Assembly (NCBI GenBank): GCA_013288145.1
Contig: JABDCJ010000038.1
Coordinates: 1 to 25,694 of the forward strand
Length of the DNA stretch: 25,694 nucleotides
Direction of reading: 5' to 3'
DNA from: Nitrososphaerota archaeon
GTDB taxonomy: Archaea > Thermoproteota > Nitrososphaeria > Nitrososphaerales > CADDZS01
Every line of letters begins with the position of its first letter. The stretch's first letter is position 1. Below are positions 1 through 7,229 of the stretch, piece by piece. A program made the position numbers and the translations under genes. A model generated the notes under the pieces. That model was given only the letters and a program-made list of their open reading frames with translations. It ran no database searches and was not told where the DNA came from.

Positions 1-694
1 GACATGTATCTAGGCCCGAATTTACCGGCGGGCAGTGCAAATTGAAGATCGCAGATTTTGGGTTCTCCAATAGCTGAACTTTATTCCCCAACCTTTTTTC
101 TATTTCCTCTTCAGTCAGGTCTCTAGGACAGTGCCAAGGAGTAATATTCGCAAATCCGCCTGAAATCATTTCGTGCTTAGAGTCGATCTTGATTACTTTA
201 TCCTCGGGCTGTACGATTTTCTTACTCCCTCCCAAGATTTCATCCACCCCTGCTTCATCATCGTTACCAGCATTAACGTAAATGGGAGTAGTCGCGTTTT
301 TGTCGGCAAATTCAACCCATTCTCTAAGTCTCTCCAATACAAGCTTACTGAAAATCTTCTCGGCGCGCATTTTGTCAACAGTGAGCTCCGACATTTCTGA
401 AGCGGGTCCTACATACATGTAAGTCCCTGTTGTATGTAGCTTTTCTTCGAACCTCTTCAGCTCTTCACTGTTTTTCAAAAAGTGATGTTGGTCTTGAAAT
501 ACTGCCGAGTATGTTCCGTCTGAATTCTCAGTGACTGGAACGACATTTTTCCCGGTGATATCCCCGCCGATTATCAACACGTCGGCCTTGTAGCGATCCG
601 CGCTGCGAATGAATTTTTTCCAAACAGGATCGCTACCGTGGACATCAGTTGCAAACAAAATTCTTGTGAATGAGCCACCCAAAATTATTTGCAA
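1..694 (-). CDS. Metallophosphoesterase (calcineurin-like), 3' end beyond the window
   Basis: Reverse-strand open frame of 231 codons running off the left edge; no stop is seen. It carries the metallophosphoesterase motif series: D17-V-H19 (motif I, DxH), G43-G-D45-I-T-G48 (motif II, GDxxG), a G-N144-D145-D form of the GNHE motif, and N219?-L-H220-C-P-P, a later metal-ligand His. The family uses a two-metal centre to hydrolyse phosphomono- or diesters; the substrate cannot be told here. Start: the frame has no ATG between an upstream in-frame TAA and the conserved core, so TTG at 694 or TTG at 682 is needed; I take 694. It is divergent from the HyuA gene, with 161 bases between them. Family sure, substrate unknown. 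Confidence 0.85.
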   Translation of the reverse strand, partial: MQIILGGSFTRILFATDVHGSDPVWKKFIRSADRYKADVLIIGGDITGKNVVPVTENSDGTYSAVFQDQHHFLKNSEELKRFEEKLHTTGTYMYVGPASEMSELTVDKMRAEKIFSKLVLERLREWVEFADKNATTPIYVNAGNDDEAGVDEILGGSKKIVQPEDKVIKIDSKHEMISGGFANITPWHCPRDLTEEEIEKRLGNKVQLLENPKSAIFNLHCPPVNSGLDTC

Positions 695-801
695 GAATGT
701 TGCACTCTTCGCAGAAAAAAAGTGATCTGTATGTTAACCATGTTATCGCAAAGATATTCCTAATATACATCGGTCGAACCAAAGCAATTGAAAGATCTAG
801 G

Positions 802-822
802 TTTAAGAAATTGCGATTTCTT
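802..822 (+). promoter_or_regulatory. TATA-like box overlapped by an inverted repeat, upstream of hyuA
   Basis: TTTAAGAA at 802-809 sits about 50 bases before the HyuA start, which would give a leader of roughly 25 bases carrying GAGG at 841-844. Overlapping it is a perfect 7-base inverted repeat: AAGAAAT at 805-811 and ATTTCTT at 816-822, spaced by TGCG. A repressor bound there would block TBP/TFB, so this is a candidate operator for the catabolic genes. The repeat is AT-rich and short and could be chance. Confidence 0.35.
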
Positions 823-855
823 TCTGAGTTGTAATCGATCGAGGACTATTCTCAG

Positions 856-2970
856 ATGGGTTTGATTATTGGAGTCGACATTGGTGGGACTTTCACCGAT
901 GCGGTCTTAGTGAATGAATCTGGTGAGGTATGGTACTCTAAGGTTCCCACAACTCCGGAAAATCGATTCATTGGAATAGTCGACTCCCTCGTTGTCCTTT
1001 CCGAAGAAGCTCAGATTCCTCTTGATGCGATGCTGGCATCCACGACGAAATTTGCGCATGGCACAACCGCCACTGTCAACGCTTTCATCCAGAGGCGCGG
1101 AGCAAAGGTTGGCTTACTTGTAACCAAGGGATTCAAAGACACTTTAGAAATAATGAAAGCTGGACGCGGGAAGGGACTTCCAGAGTCCGAACGCCTAAAT
1201 TTTGGGAAAGTACAGATGCCCGAGTCCCTTGTTCCCACGTGGCTAGTGGAAGAAATTGAGGAAAGAGTGGACCATGCCGGACATGTGATTGTTCCAATCC
1301 GGGAGGACGATGTCCGGAGGGCGCTGAAAAACTTGGTCGCGCACGGCGCGGAGTCAATCGCCGTCTGTTTTCTCTGGTCCTTCAAGAATCCAGATCACGA
1401 GCTTGAGGTTCGCAAAATCTCCGAAAAGATGGGACTTCATGTTCCCGTCTCAGCTTCTTGCGAACTGCTTCCTGTTCAAGGCGAGTTCGAGAGGATGATC
1501 ACGACTGTGATAAACTCGTATCTTGCTCCTATACTTTCCAAATACATCTTCGATTTGGAGAACGGGCTACACGCACGTGGCCTATCAAATCCCGTTCTGA
1601 TTATGCAATCAATGGGTGGATTGATTCCAGGTGTGGAAGCGCCCCAGAAAGCAGTCACAACTCTCATATCCGGCCTCGCAGGAGGATTGGTCGGATCTAG
1701 TTTCATCTCTGATCATTTAGGCTACAAGAACGTCATAACAACAGATATGGGAGGCACGAGCTTCGAGGTTGGCATCATCAATGAAGGGGTGCCGCTATCT
1801 TCCAATAATCCGCTCGCTCCTAGCTTTGGACCTTACGTGAGCAGATACGAGCTTAGCATTCCTGCAATTGATGTGACCGCAATCGGTGCGGGGGCGGGAA
1901 GTATTGCGTGGATTGATAATGGTGTCTTGAAGGTCGGGCCGCTTAGCGCTCAAGCTGTTCCTGGACCGGCTTGCTACGGACATGGTGGAAAAGATCCCAC
2001 TGTAACCGATGCGTGTTTAGTTCTGGGCTATCTTTCTTCCGAGAATTTTCTCGGCGGCAGACTTGTCATAAAACCAGACCTGTCTCGAGACGCTCTGATG
2101 GACAAAATCGCTCGGCCCCTCGGGATGGACCTCATTGAAGCAGCAGCTGGAATTCACGAAGTTGTGAATAATCAAATGGCAGATCTGACGAGAAAGGTTA
2201 CGATTGAGAAGGGCTATGATCCAAGAAGTTTTGTCCTGTTTGCATTCGGAGGCGCGGGTCCGATGAACTGCGCTTTTTACGGCGGCGAGCTCGGCATTTC
2301 AAAAATACTGGTACCTGGAAAAGGACTCGCCACTGCACATTCCGCGTTAGGTATCGCCGTTTCAGATTACAAGCAGTCGTTCGGAATAACGGACATAATG
2401 ACAATCCCTGTCGATGTTGAACGCTTCAACGGACACTTTGATGATCTCGAGAAAAAGGCAAGAAAAACGCTGTCGTCCTGGGGAGTGAAAGAAAACGACA
2501 TTTTGCTGACGAGGACCGCTGACATGCAGTACGGGAAACAAGTTCACGACGTCAATGTCCCGGTTCCGCAAGGGGTGTTGAATAAAGAAAACATAGAGAA
2601 AATAGCTGAAGCTTTCGAGCGGAAATACGAATTGATGTTTGGTGCTGACACGGGATTCAGGGAAGCTGGCATCGAGATCGTAAATTTTCGGGTTGAAGCA
2701 ATAGGCAAAATCGACAAGCCGGAGTTGCGAAAGTACGAATTCGTTTCAAAAGATCCAAGCTCGGCTGCAAAGGGACAGAGAGACGTTTTCTTTAAGCGAT
2801 CGAACGACTTCCTGAAAACGGAGATCTTCGACGGTGACGAGCTCCTGACGGGAAATTTGATTTCGGGGCCATCGATTATCGAATTCAGCGGAACGACCGT
2901 TACGGTCCCCCCAGACTTCAGGCTGGAGGTCGATCCGTATCGAAACCTCCTCATCACTAAATTTGGTTGA
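856..2970 (+). CDS. hyuA: Hydantoinase/oxoprolinase subunit A family protein (HyuA/AcxA-like)
   Basis: 704 residues, the usual length for the family. The N-terminal actin-like nucleotide site GVDIGGTFTD is at 6-15, a second phosphate-binding motif D297-M-G-G-T-S at 297-302, and FGGAGP at 464-469. Together these mark Hydant_A_N followed by Hydantoinase_A. The family supplies the ATP-using subunit of 5-oxoprolinase, N-methylhydantoinase, caprolactamase, and acetone/acetophenone carboxylases. ATP phosphorylates the substrate (lactam oxygen or enolate, and bicarbonate in carboxylases). ATG start with GAGG 11 bases upstream. HyuB follows after 12 bases, so the two are surely co-expressed and should form one complex. 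The substrate cannot be read from the sequence: lactam or hydantoin hydrolysis and ketone carboxylation both remain open. Confidence 0.9.
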   Translation: MGLIIGVDIGGTFTDAVLVNESGEVWYSKVPTTPENRFIGIVDSLVVLSEEAQIPLDAMLASTTKFAHGTTATVNAFIQRRGAKVGLLVTKGFKDTLEIMKAGRGKGLPESERLNFGKVQMPESLVPTWLVEEIEERVDHAGHVIVPIREDDVRRALKNLVAHGAESIAVCFLWSFKNPDHELEVRKISEKMGLHVPVSASCELLPVQGEFERMITTVINSYLAPILSKYIFDLENGLHARGLSNPVLIMQSMGGLIPGVEAPQKAVTTLISGLAGGLVGSSFISDHLGYKNVITTDMGGTSFEVGIINEGVPLSSNNPLAPSFGPYVSRYELSIPAIDVTAIGAGAGSIAWIDNGVLKVGPLSAQAVPGPACYGHGGKDPTVTDACLVLGYLSSENFLGGRLVIKPDLSRDALMDKIARPLGMDLIEAAAGIHEVVNNQMADLTRKVTIEKGYDPRSFVLFAFGGAGPMNCAFYGGELGISKILVPGKGLATAHSALGIAVSDYKQSFGITDIMTIPVDVERFNGHFDDLEKKARKTLSSWGVKENDILLTRTADMQYGKQVHDVNVPVPQGVLNKENIEKIAEAFERKYELMFGADTGFREAGIEIVNFRVEAIGKIDKPELRKYEFVSKDPSSAAKGQRDVFFKRSNDFLKTEIFDGDELLTGNLISGPSIIEFSGTTVTVPPDFRLEVDPYRNLLITKFG

Positions 2971-2982
2971 GGAAGAGGGCCT

Positions 2983-5160
2983 ATGCAATTAGAATCTTCT
3001 AACTCTTCGCTCGATCCCATCACTTTTGAGGTGATCAGACACAGGATGTGGCAGATTACAAATGAAATGGGTTCCGCCCTAATCCACGTCTCAGGATCGC
3101 CCGTTGTCACCCAAGTAAATGACATCATGACCGGCGTCTTCCTTGCCAGTGGCGAGCCTGTTTCCTTTGGTCCGTATGTAGTACTTCATTTTGGATGCAA
3201 CCCATTCGCGATTAGTGCGATATTGGACCAATGTGCTAATGATCCCGGAATCGAGCCCGATGACGTGTTTATCGTGAACGATCCCTGGTACGGCGCGGCC
3301 CATCAAAATGACGTGGTCATAGCTGCGCCGCTGCATCATAAAAGAAAACTCGTCGGGTGGACCGCCTGCATGGCTCACCAATTAGATGTAGGAGCAATGA
3401 CGCCTGGAGGTTTCACTGCTGGTGCAAGAGAGGTCTATCAGGAAGGAATCAGATTTCCACCGGTCAAGTTAGTTGAGCGAGGTAAACTTCGCAAAGACAT
3501 TTTCAATATTTTTCTCAACAATGTCAGGGTTCGAGAAGTAGCCCTTGATCTGAAGGGAGAGATTGCGGCAAACAACGTTGCGAAAAAGAGGATTTACCAG
3601 ATGTTCGACGAGTTCGGCGTCGAAACTGTACTGAATGCTATGGAGAAACAAATCTCTCTTTCCGAGGAGAAGTTTAGGGCAAAGCTCCGGGAATTGCCTG
3701 ATGGTGAGTTTTTCCATATCGACAGGATCGACCATGATGGATTTTCGAAAAAGGTCTACGAAGTTGACCTTAGAATGGAAAAGAAAGACGACAGCCTGAT
3801 ATTTGACTTTACTGGAAGCAGTCCACAGGCGAATGGCGTCGTTAACTGTGCGCTCCCGGCAACGTATGGTGGCGTGCTTGGAGCTGTTGGTCCGTGGCTC
3901 TGCTATGACATACCTTGGAATCACGGGATTCAAAAACCGGTTTCGATAATTGCCCCAGAGGGAACAATTGTTAACGCAAGGAGACCGGCGCCGGTATCTA
4001 CCGCATCAGTTGAGGGAAGCTGGGTAATCAAGGCGTGCGCCCAAGCGTGCATCAGCAAGATGCTTGCGAGTAGCGACAAACACCACGATGAAGCCCAGGC
4101 GGCCTGGCAGGGAGGAGTACCGATTGTCATCATCGCGGGCAAGGATCGAAACAAGAAAGATTTTACTGATTATATTTTGGACATCGTTAGCGGAGGAACT
4201 GGCGCTCGAGCATACGGAGACGGCTTGAACGCTTGCGGTGATTCCAATGTTGCCACACTCGGACTCCCGAATATTGAAACACATGAGTATCGAGATCCAA
4301 TTCTATTTTTATTCAGACGAATGGTGAGAGACTCAGGCGGAGCCGGTAAATTTAGGGGCGGCGTTTCCTGCGAAGACATGTTTGTGCCATACGGGACAGA
4401 CGAACTGTTTCTAAATGTGTGCGCTCATGGAGTACAGATGCCTAGCAACACCGGTATTTTTGGCGGCTATCCCGGAAGCCGGAACCAAGTTTTCATAAAA
4501 CATTCTACCAATTGGAAGGATCTACTAGCGAGTGGGAAGTTACCTGCAGAAGTGGATGAAATCTCAGGAAAGATCGAGCAGTTAGAAGCTAAACCAAAGT
4601 TTCTTTCTATAAACTCGGATGACGTTCTACTTTACAGGTGGTCCGGCGGTGGCGGTTATGGCGACCCGCTAGACAGGCATCCTGAAAAGGTTTCTTCCGA
4701 TGTCAAAAAGAAGCTTGTCTCAAAAGAGTTCGCTTCGAGAATCTACGGCGTAGAGCTCGACGATTCTGGAAATCCTGATGAGCCTAAAACTAGAATTTTG
4801 AGAGATAAAATGAAAGACGAACGTTCAACAGGCCTTGCTTCTTTTAGATCGATCGAACAGTCCGGAATTAATAGCAAGTCCGCAATTTCCAAAAGAATTG
4901 GCGAATATTTAGCCTCCTCTGAGGGTTGGATATACTGTTCTAAATGTAGCATCCGATTGTGTAAGATCGACGAAGATCCATTAGATCATTCAATTAACAA
5001 AAGAGTCCCAACGTCTGAACTTGGCCCGTTATTCGGCGAAAACGGATCGGATTACGAATTCCTAGAATCTTACTGTCCAAACTGCAAGACTCGTTTTCAG
5101 TCAAACGTCGTAGAAGTAGGGAGGGAATCAAAGCATGATATTACCCTTGTTCTGTCTTGA
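2983..5160 (+). CDS. hyuB: Hydantoinase/oxoprolinase subunit B family protein with C-terminal Zn-ribbon-like domain
   Basis: 725 residues. The HyuB core spans about 10-630. It shows H107-Q-N-D110 and H132-Q-L-D135-V-G, which match the conserved metal-binding His/Asp positions of the family, then EGIRFPP near 154-160 and GGGGYGDP at 555-562, which normally lies close to the C-terminus. Here an extra domain follows: C652-x-x-C655 (plus C660) and C698-x-x-C701 in a roughly 78-residue tail. This looks like a zinc ribbon and recalls the gamma subunit of acetone carboxylase, although it is shorter. HyuB is the catalytic, metal-bearing partner of HyuA. ATG start with GGAAGAGG at 2971-2978. The tail favours a carboxylase-like enzyme, but a lactam hydrolase is not excluded. 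Confidence 0.88.
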   Translation: MQLESSNSSLDPITFEVIRHRMWQITNEMGSALIHVSGSPVVTQVNDIMTGVFLASGEPVSFGPYVVLHFGCNPFAISAILDQCANDPGIEPDDVFIVNDPWYGAAHQNDVVIAAPLHHKRKLVGWTACMAHQLDVGAMTPGGFTAGAREVYQEGIRFPPVKLVERGKLRKDIFNIFLNNVRVREVALDLKGEIAANNVAKKRIYQMFDEFGVETVLNAMEKQISLSEEKFRAKLRELPDGEFFHIDRIDHDGFSKKVYEVDLRMEKKDDSLIFDFTGSSPQANGVVNCALPATYGGVLGAVGPWLCYDIPWNHGIQKPVSIIAPEGTIVNARRPAPVSTASVEGSWVIKACAQACISKMLASSDKHHDEAQAAWQGGVPIVIIAGKDRNKKDFTDYILDIVSGGTGARAYGDGLNACGDSNVATLGLPNIETHEYRDPILFLFRRMVRDSGGAGKFRGGVSCEDMFVPYGTDELFLNVCAHGVQMPSNTGIFGGYPGSRNQVFIKHSTNWKDLLASGKLPAEVDEISGKIEQLEAKPKFLSINSDDVLLYRWSGGGGYGDPLDRHPEKVSSDVKKKLVSKEFASRIYGVELDDSGNPDEPKTRILRDKMKDERSTGLASFRSIEQSGINSKSAISKRIGEYLASSEGWIYCSKCSIRLCKIDEDPLDHSINKRVPTSELGPLFGENGSDYEFLESYCPNCKTRFQSNVVEVGRESKHDITLVLS

Positions 5161-5224
5161 TCTCTTGCTATACAGACAACGTTAAGATAGAAACTGAAGC
5201 TAGCAATTATTCGGGAAATAGAAT

Positions 5225-6151
5225 TTGAAAGTTGTGGTTATCGGATCGGGAACAATGGGTCCGGGGATAGCTCAAACATTTGCCCAGGTGGGTCATGAAG
5301 CAACTCTTGTTGATATCGATGAGAAGGCTCTCAAAAAAGGAATGGAGGTCGTTGGAAACAATCTTCGATTCTTCGTTGAAGCAGGAATATTAACCGCTTC
5401 TGAAGCAGAGCAGACAAGGAATAGAATCAATAGCTCGACCGAGTTATCGCGCTCCGTCTCTTCTGTCGATCTCATCGTCGAAGCAGTCCCTGAAAATCTC
5501 CAATTGAAAAAGTCGATCTTTTCGAGGATCGAAGCTGACTCCTCGGAGGAGACGATCCTCGCATCGAACACCTCCAGTCTAAGCTTAACTGAGATCGCTA
5601 GTGCGACCAAAAACCCATCTCGGGTCATAGGTACACATTATTTGAATCCGCCTCACCTAGTCAGAATTGTCGAGGTAGTACTTGGGAAAGAAACATCTCC
5701 TGAGATTGCTGCCAAAATGACCGGAATTCTAAAAGAATGTGGGAAAAAGCCGGTCCTCGTGAAGGATGTTCCCGGTTTCGTTCATAATCGCCTGATCTGT
5801 GCATTGATGCGCGAAGCGATGTATATGGCATCGAATGAAATAGCAAGTGTTGAAGCTATAGATACGATCGTGAAAGAGGCGTTCGGACCCAGATTTCCAT
5901 TGACCGGTATCTTCGGTCTTGAAGACAACGTCGGTCTTGATGTACTACGCGATGTTAGTAATCAAGTGTTCCCGAGTCTTGACGATTCAGATCGTGCCGG
6001 AGAATGGCTAACTGAAAAAGTAGATCGCGGCGATCTCGGTGCCAAAACCGGACGAGGTTTTTACGAATGGCCCGAAGGAAGCGCTTTGAAAACGAGACAG
6101 CAGCTTACTCAAAGATTCGTCGACATTTTGAAATCAGCAAAACAGTCCTAA
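5225..6151 (+). CDS. 3-hydroxyacyl-CoA dehydrogenase family protein, copy 1
   Basis: 308 residues, the size of a stand-alone HADH. The N-terminal Rossmann fold has G7-S-G9-x-x-G12. The catalytic pair is H138 and E150, twelve residues apart as in human HADH (H158/E170), and the supporting Asn is kept at N188 in DVPGFVHNR. The active-site loop reads HYLNPPH rather than the HFFNPV of beta-oxidation enzymes. This NPP form is also found in related dehydrogenases of hydroxy acids (lambda-crystallin and carnitine dehydrogenase types), so the substrate may not be an ordinary acyl-CoA. NAD-dependent oxidation of an L-3-hydroxy group to a 3-oxo group is the expected reaction. TTG start is forced: TAG lies two codons upstream and the Rossmann strand begins at once. 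Confidence 0.88.
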   Translation: MKVVVIGSGTMGPGIAQTFAQVGHEATLVDIDEKALKKGMEVVGNNLRFFVEAGILTASEAEQTRNRINSSTELSRSVSSVDLIVEAVPENLQLKKSIFSRIEADSSEETILASNTSSLSLTEIASATKNPSRVIGTHYLNPPHLVRIVEVVLGKETSPEIAAKMTGILKECGKKPVLVKDVPGFVHNRLICALMREAMYMASNEIASVEAIDTIVKEAFGPRFPLTGIFGLEDNVGLDVLRDVSNQVFPSLDDSDRAGEWLTEKVDRGDLGAKTGRGFYEWPEGSALKTRQQLTQRFVDILKSAKQS

Positions 6152-6205
6152 GTGAGTATTTTTCTTGTAGTACAAACGCAGTACGCCCCGAAGAATCGTC
6201 TAAGG

Positions 6206-6215
6206 TTTAATAAAT
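6206..6215 (+). promoter_or_regulatory. Archaeal TATA box for a leaderless transcript
   Basis: TTTAATAAAT, preceded by AAGG as a possible BRE, is centred about 29 bases before the ATG at 6240. That spacing puts transcription start at or next to the start codon, and no ribosome-binding site lies between. So the second dehydrogenase probably begins its own leaderless transcript inside the gene train. Confidence 0.6.
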
Positions 6216-6239
6216 AAAAGCAAAAACTCTGCCTCACCT

Positions 6240-7220
6240 ATGGCAAGTTCACGGCAAAACAACCGCCACGGCGACAAAAATGAAAAGATCGCCGTTGTTG
6301 GATCTGGATTAATGGGGCGGGGGATCGGTCAGGTCTTTGCCACTGCAGGTTTTGCCATTACTTTGATTGATCTAAACCAAAAAGTTCTCGACACTGCTCT
6401 ACAGCAAATCTCCAGTTCTCTCGACACCATGAAGAAATCTGGGTTGCTTGCAGAACCCAAGGAATCGATATTGTCCAGAATTTCGACGACCCCGGATTTA
6501 CCCAAAGGTGTTTCTGATGTTTCACTTGTCGTAGAGGCAATCTTTGAAAATGTGGATGCAAAAAAAGACGTCTTCAAAAGAGTGGACCAGTCTACAAAAA
6601 GTTCTACGATTATCGCGAGCAATACCACGGCAATCCCGATAGCTATTCTCGCAAGTGCAGTTTCACATCCGGAGAGGGTTGTTGGCTCTCACTTTTGGAA
6701 TCCGCCGCACCTCATTCCAGCCGTTGAGGTGACCCGAGGAGAAAAAACTTCAGTCGATACCGTTGAAAAAACGGTGTCTTTTTTGAAAAGAGCTGGGAAG
6801 AAACCCGCCGTTGTAAATAGAGATGTTCCGGGTCAAATTGGTATCAGGATACTTTATGCAATGATCCGAGAAGCTACATGGCTCGTTGAAAACGGCATCG
6901 CTTCGCCTGAGGACGTGGATAATATCGTGAAAGAGGCTCTCGGCACTCGGCTGGAAATTTTAGGACCTCTTGAGCTCGCCGATCTTTCGGGAATCGACCT
7001 CGTGGAAAACGTTGCAAATATTCTTTACAAGAGTCTTGACTCGTCTACTAGTCCGCAGGAACTTGTGAAGCACATGGTCAGCGCCGGCGAACTCGGCGTG
7101 AAAACAGGAAAGGGATTTTACGACTGGAGAGACGGTCGAAATGCTCAACAGACGATCAAAGAACGCGACGCGCATCTCATAAAAATTCTGAAAGAAGAAC
7201 AAGAAGCTTCGGATTCCTGA
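6240..7220 (+). CDS. 3-hydroxyacyl-CoA dehydrogenase family protein, copy 2 (lacks the conserved Asn)
   Basis: 326 residues, paralogous to the preceding gene. Rossmann motif G21-S-G23-L-M-G26; catalytic pair H151 and E163 in HFWNPPH...E. In the segment that in copy 1 reads DVPGFVHNR, this protein reads DVPGQIGIR, so Ile202 stands where HADH enzymes have the Asn that contacts the catalytic His. It may therefore be slower, differently specific, or a partner to copy 1. C-terminal HADH domain is present through GVKTGKGFYDW. ATG start, apparently leaderless. A 14-residue hydrophilic N-terminal tail precedes the fold. The next gene starts 9 bases after its stop. Confidence 0.87.
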   Translation: MASSRQNNRHGDKNEKIAVVGSGLMGRGIGQVFATAGFAITLIDLNQKVLDTALQQISSSLDTMKKSGLLAEPKESILSRISTTPDLPKGVSDVSLVVEAIFENVDAKKDVFKRVDQSTKSSTIIASNTTAIPIAILASAVSHPERVVGSHFWNPPHLIPAVEVTRGEKTSVDTVEKTVSFLKRAGKKPAVVNRDVPGQIGIRILYAMIREATWLVENGIASPEDVDNIVKEALGTRLEILGPLELADLSGIDLVENVANILYKSLDSSTSPQELVKHMVSAGELGVKTGKGFYDWRDGRNAQQTIKERDAHLIKILKEEQEASDS

Positions 7221-7229
7221 GGTGTCTTC

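Noticed and set aside
2544..3128. 194-codon minus-strand open frame
   Set aside because: Lies antisense across the hyuA/hyuB junction; both plus-strand genes have clear family motifs, and its translation shows none.
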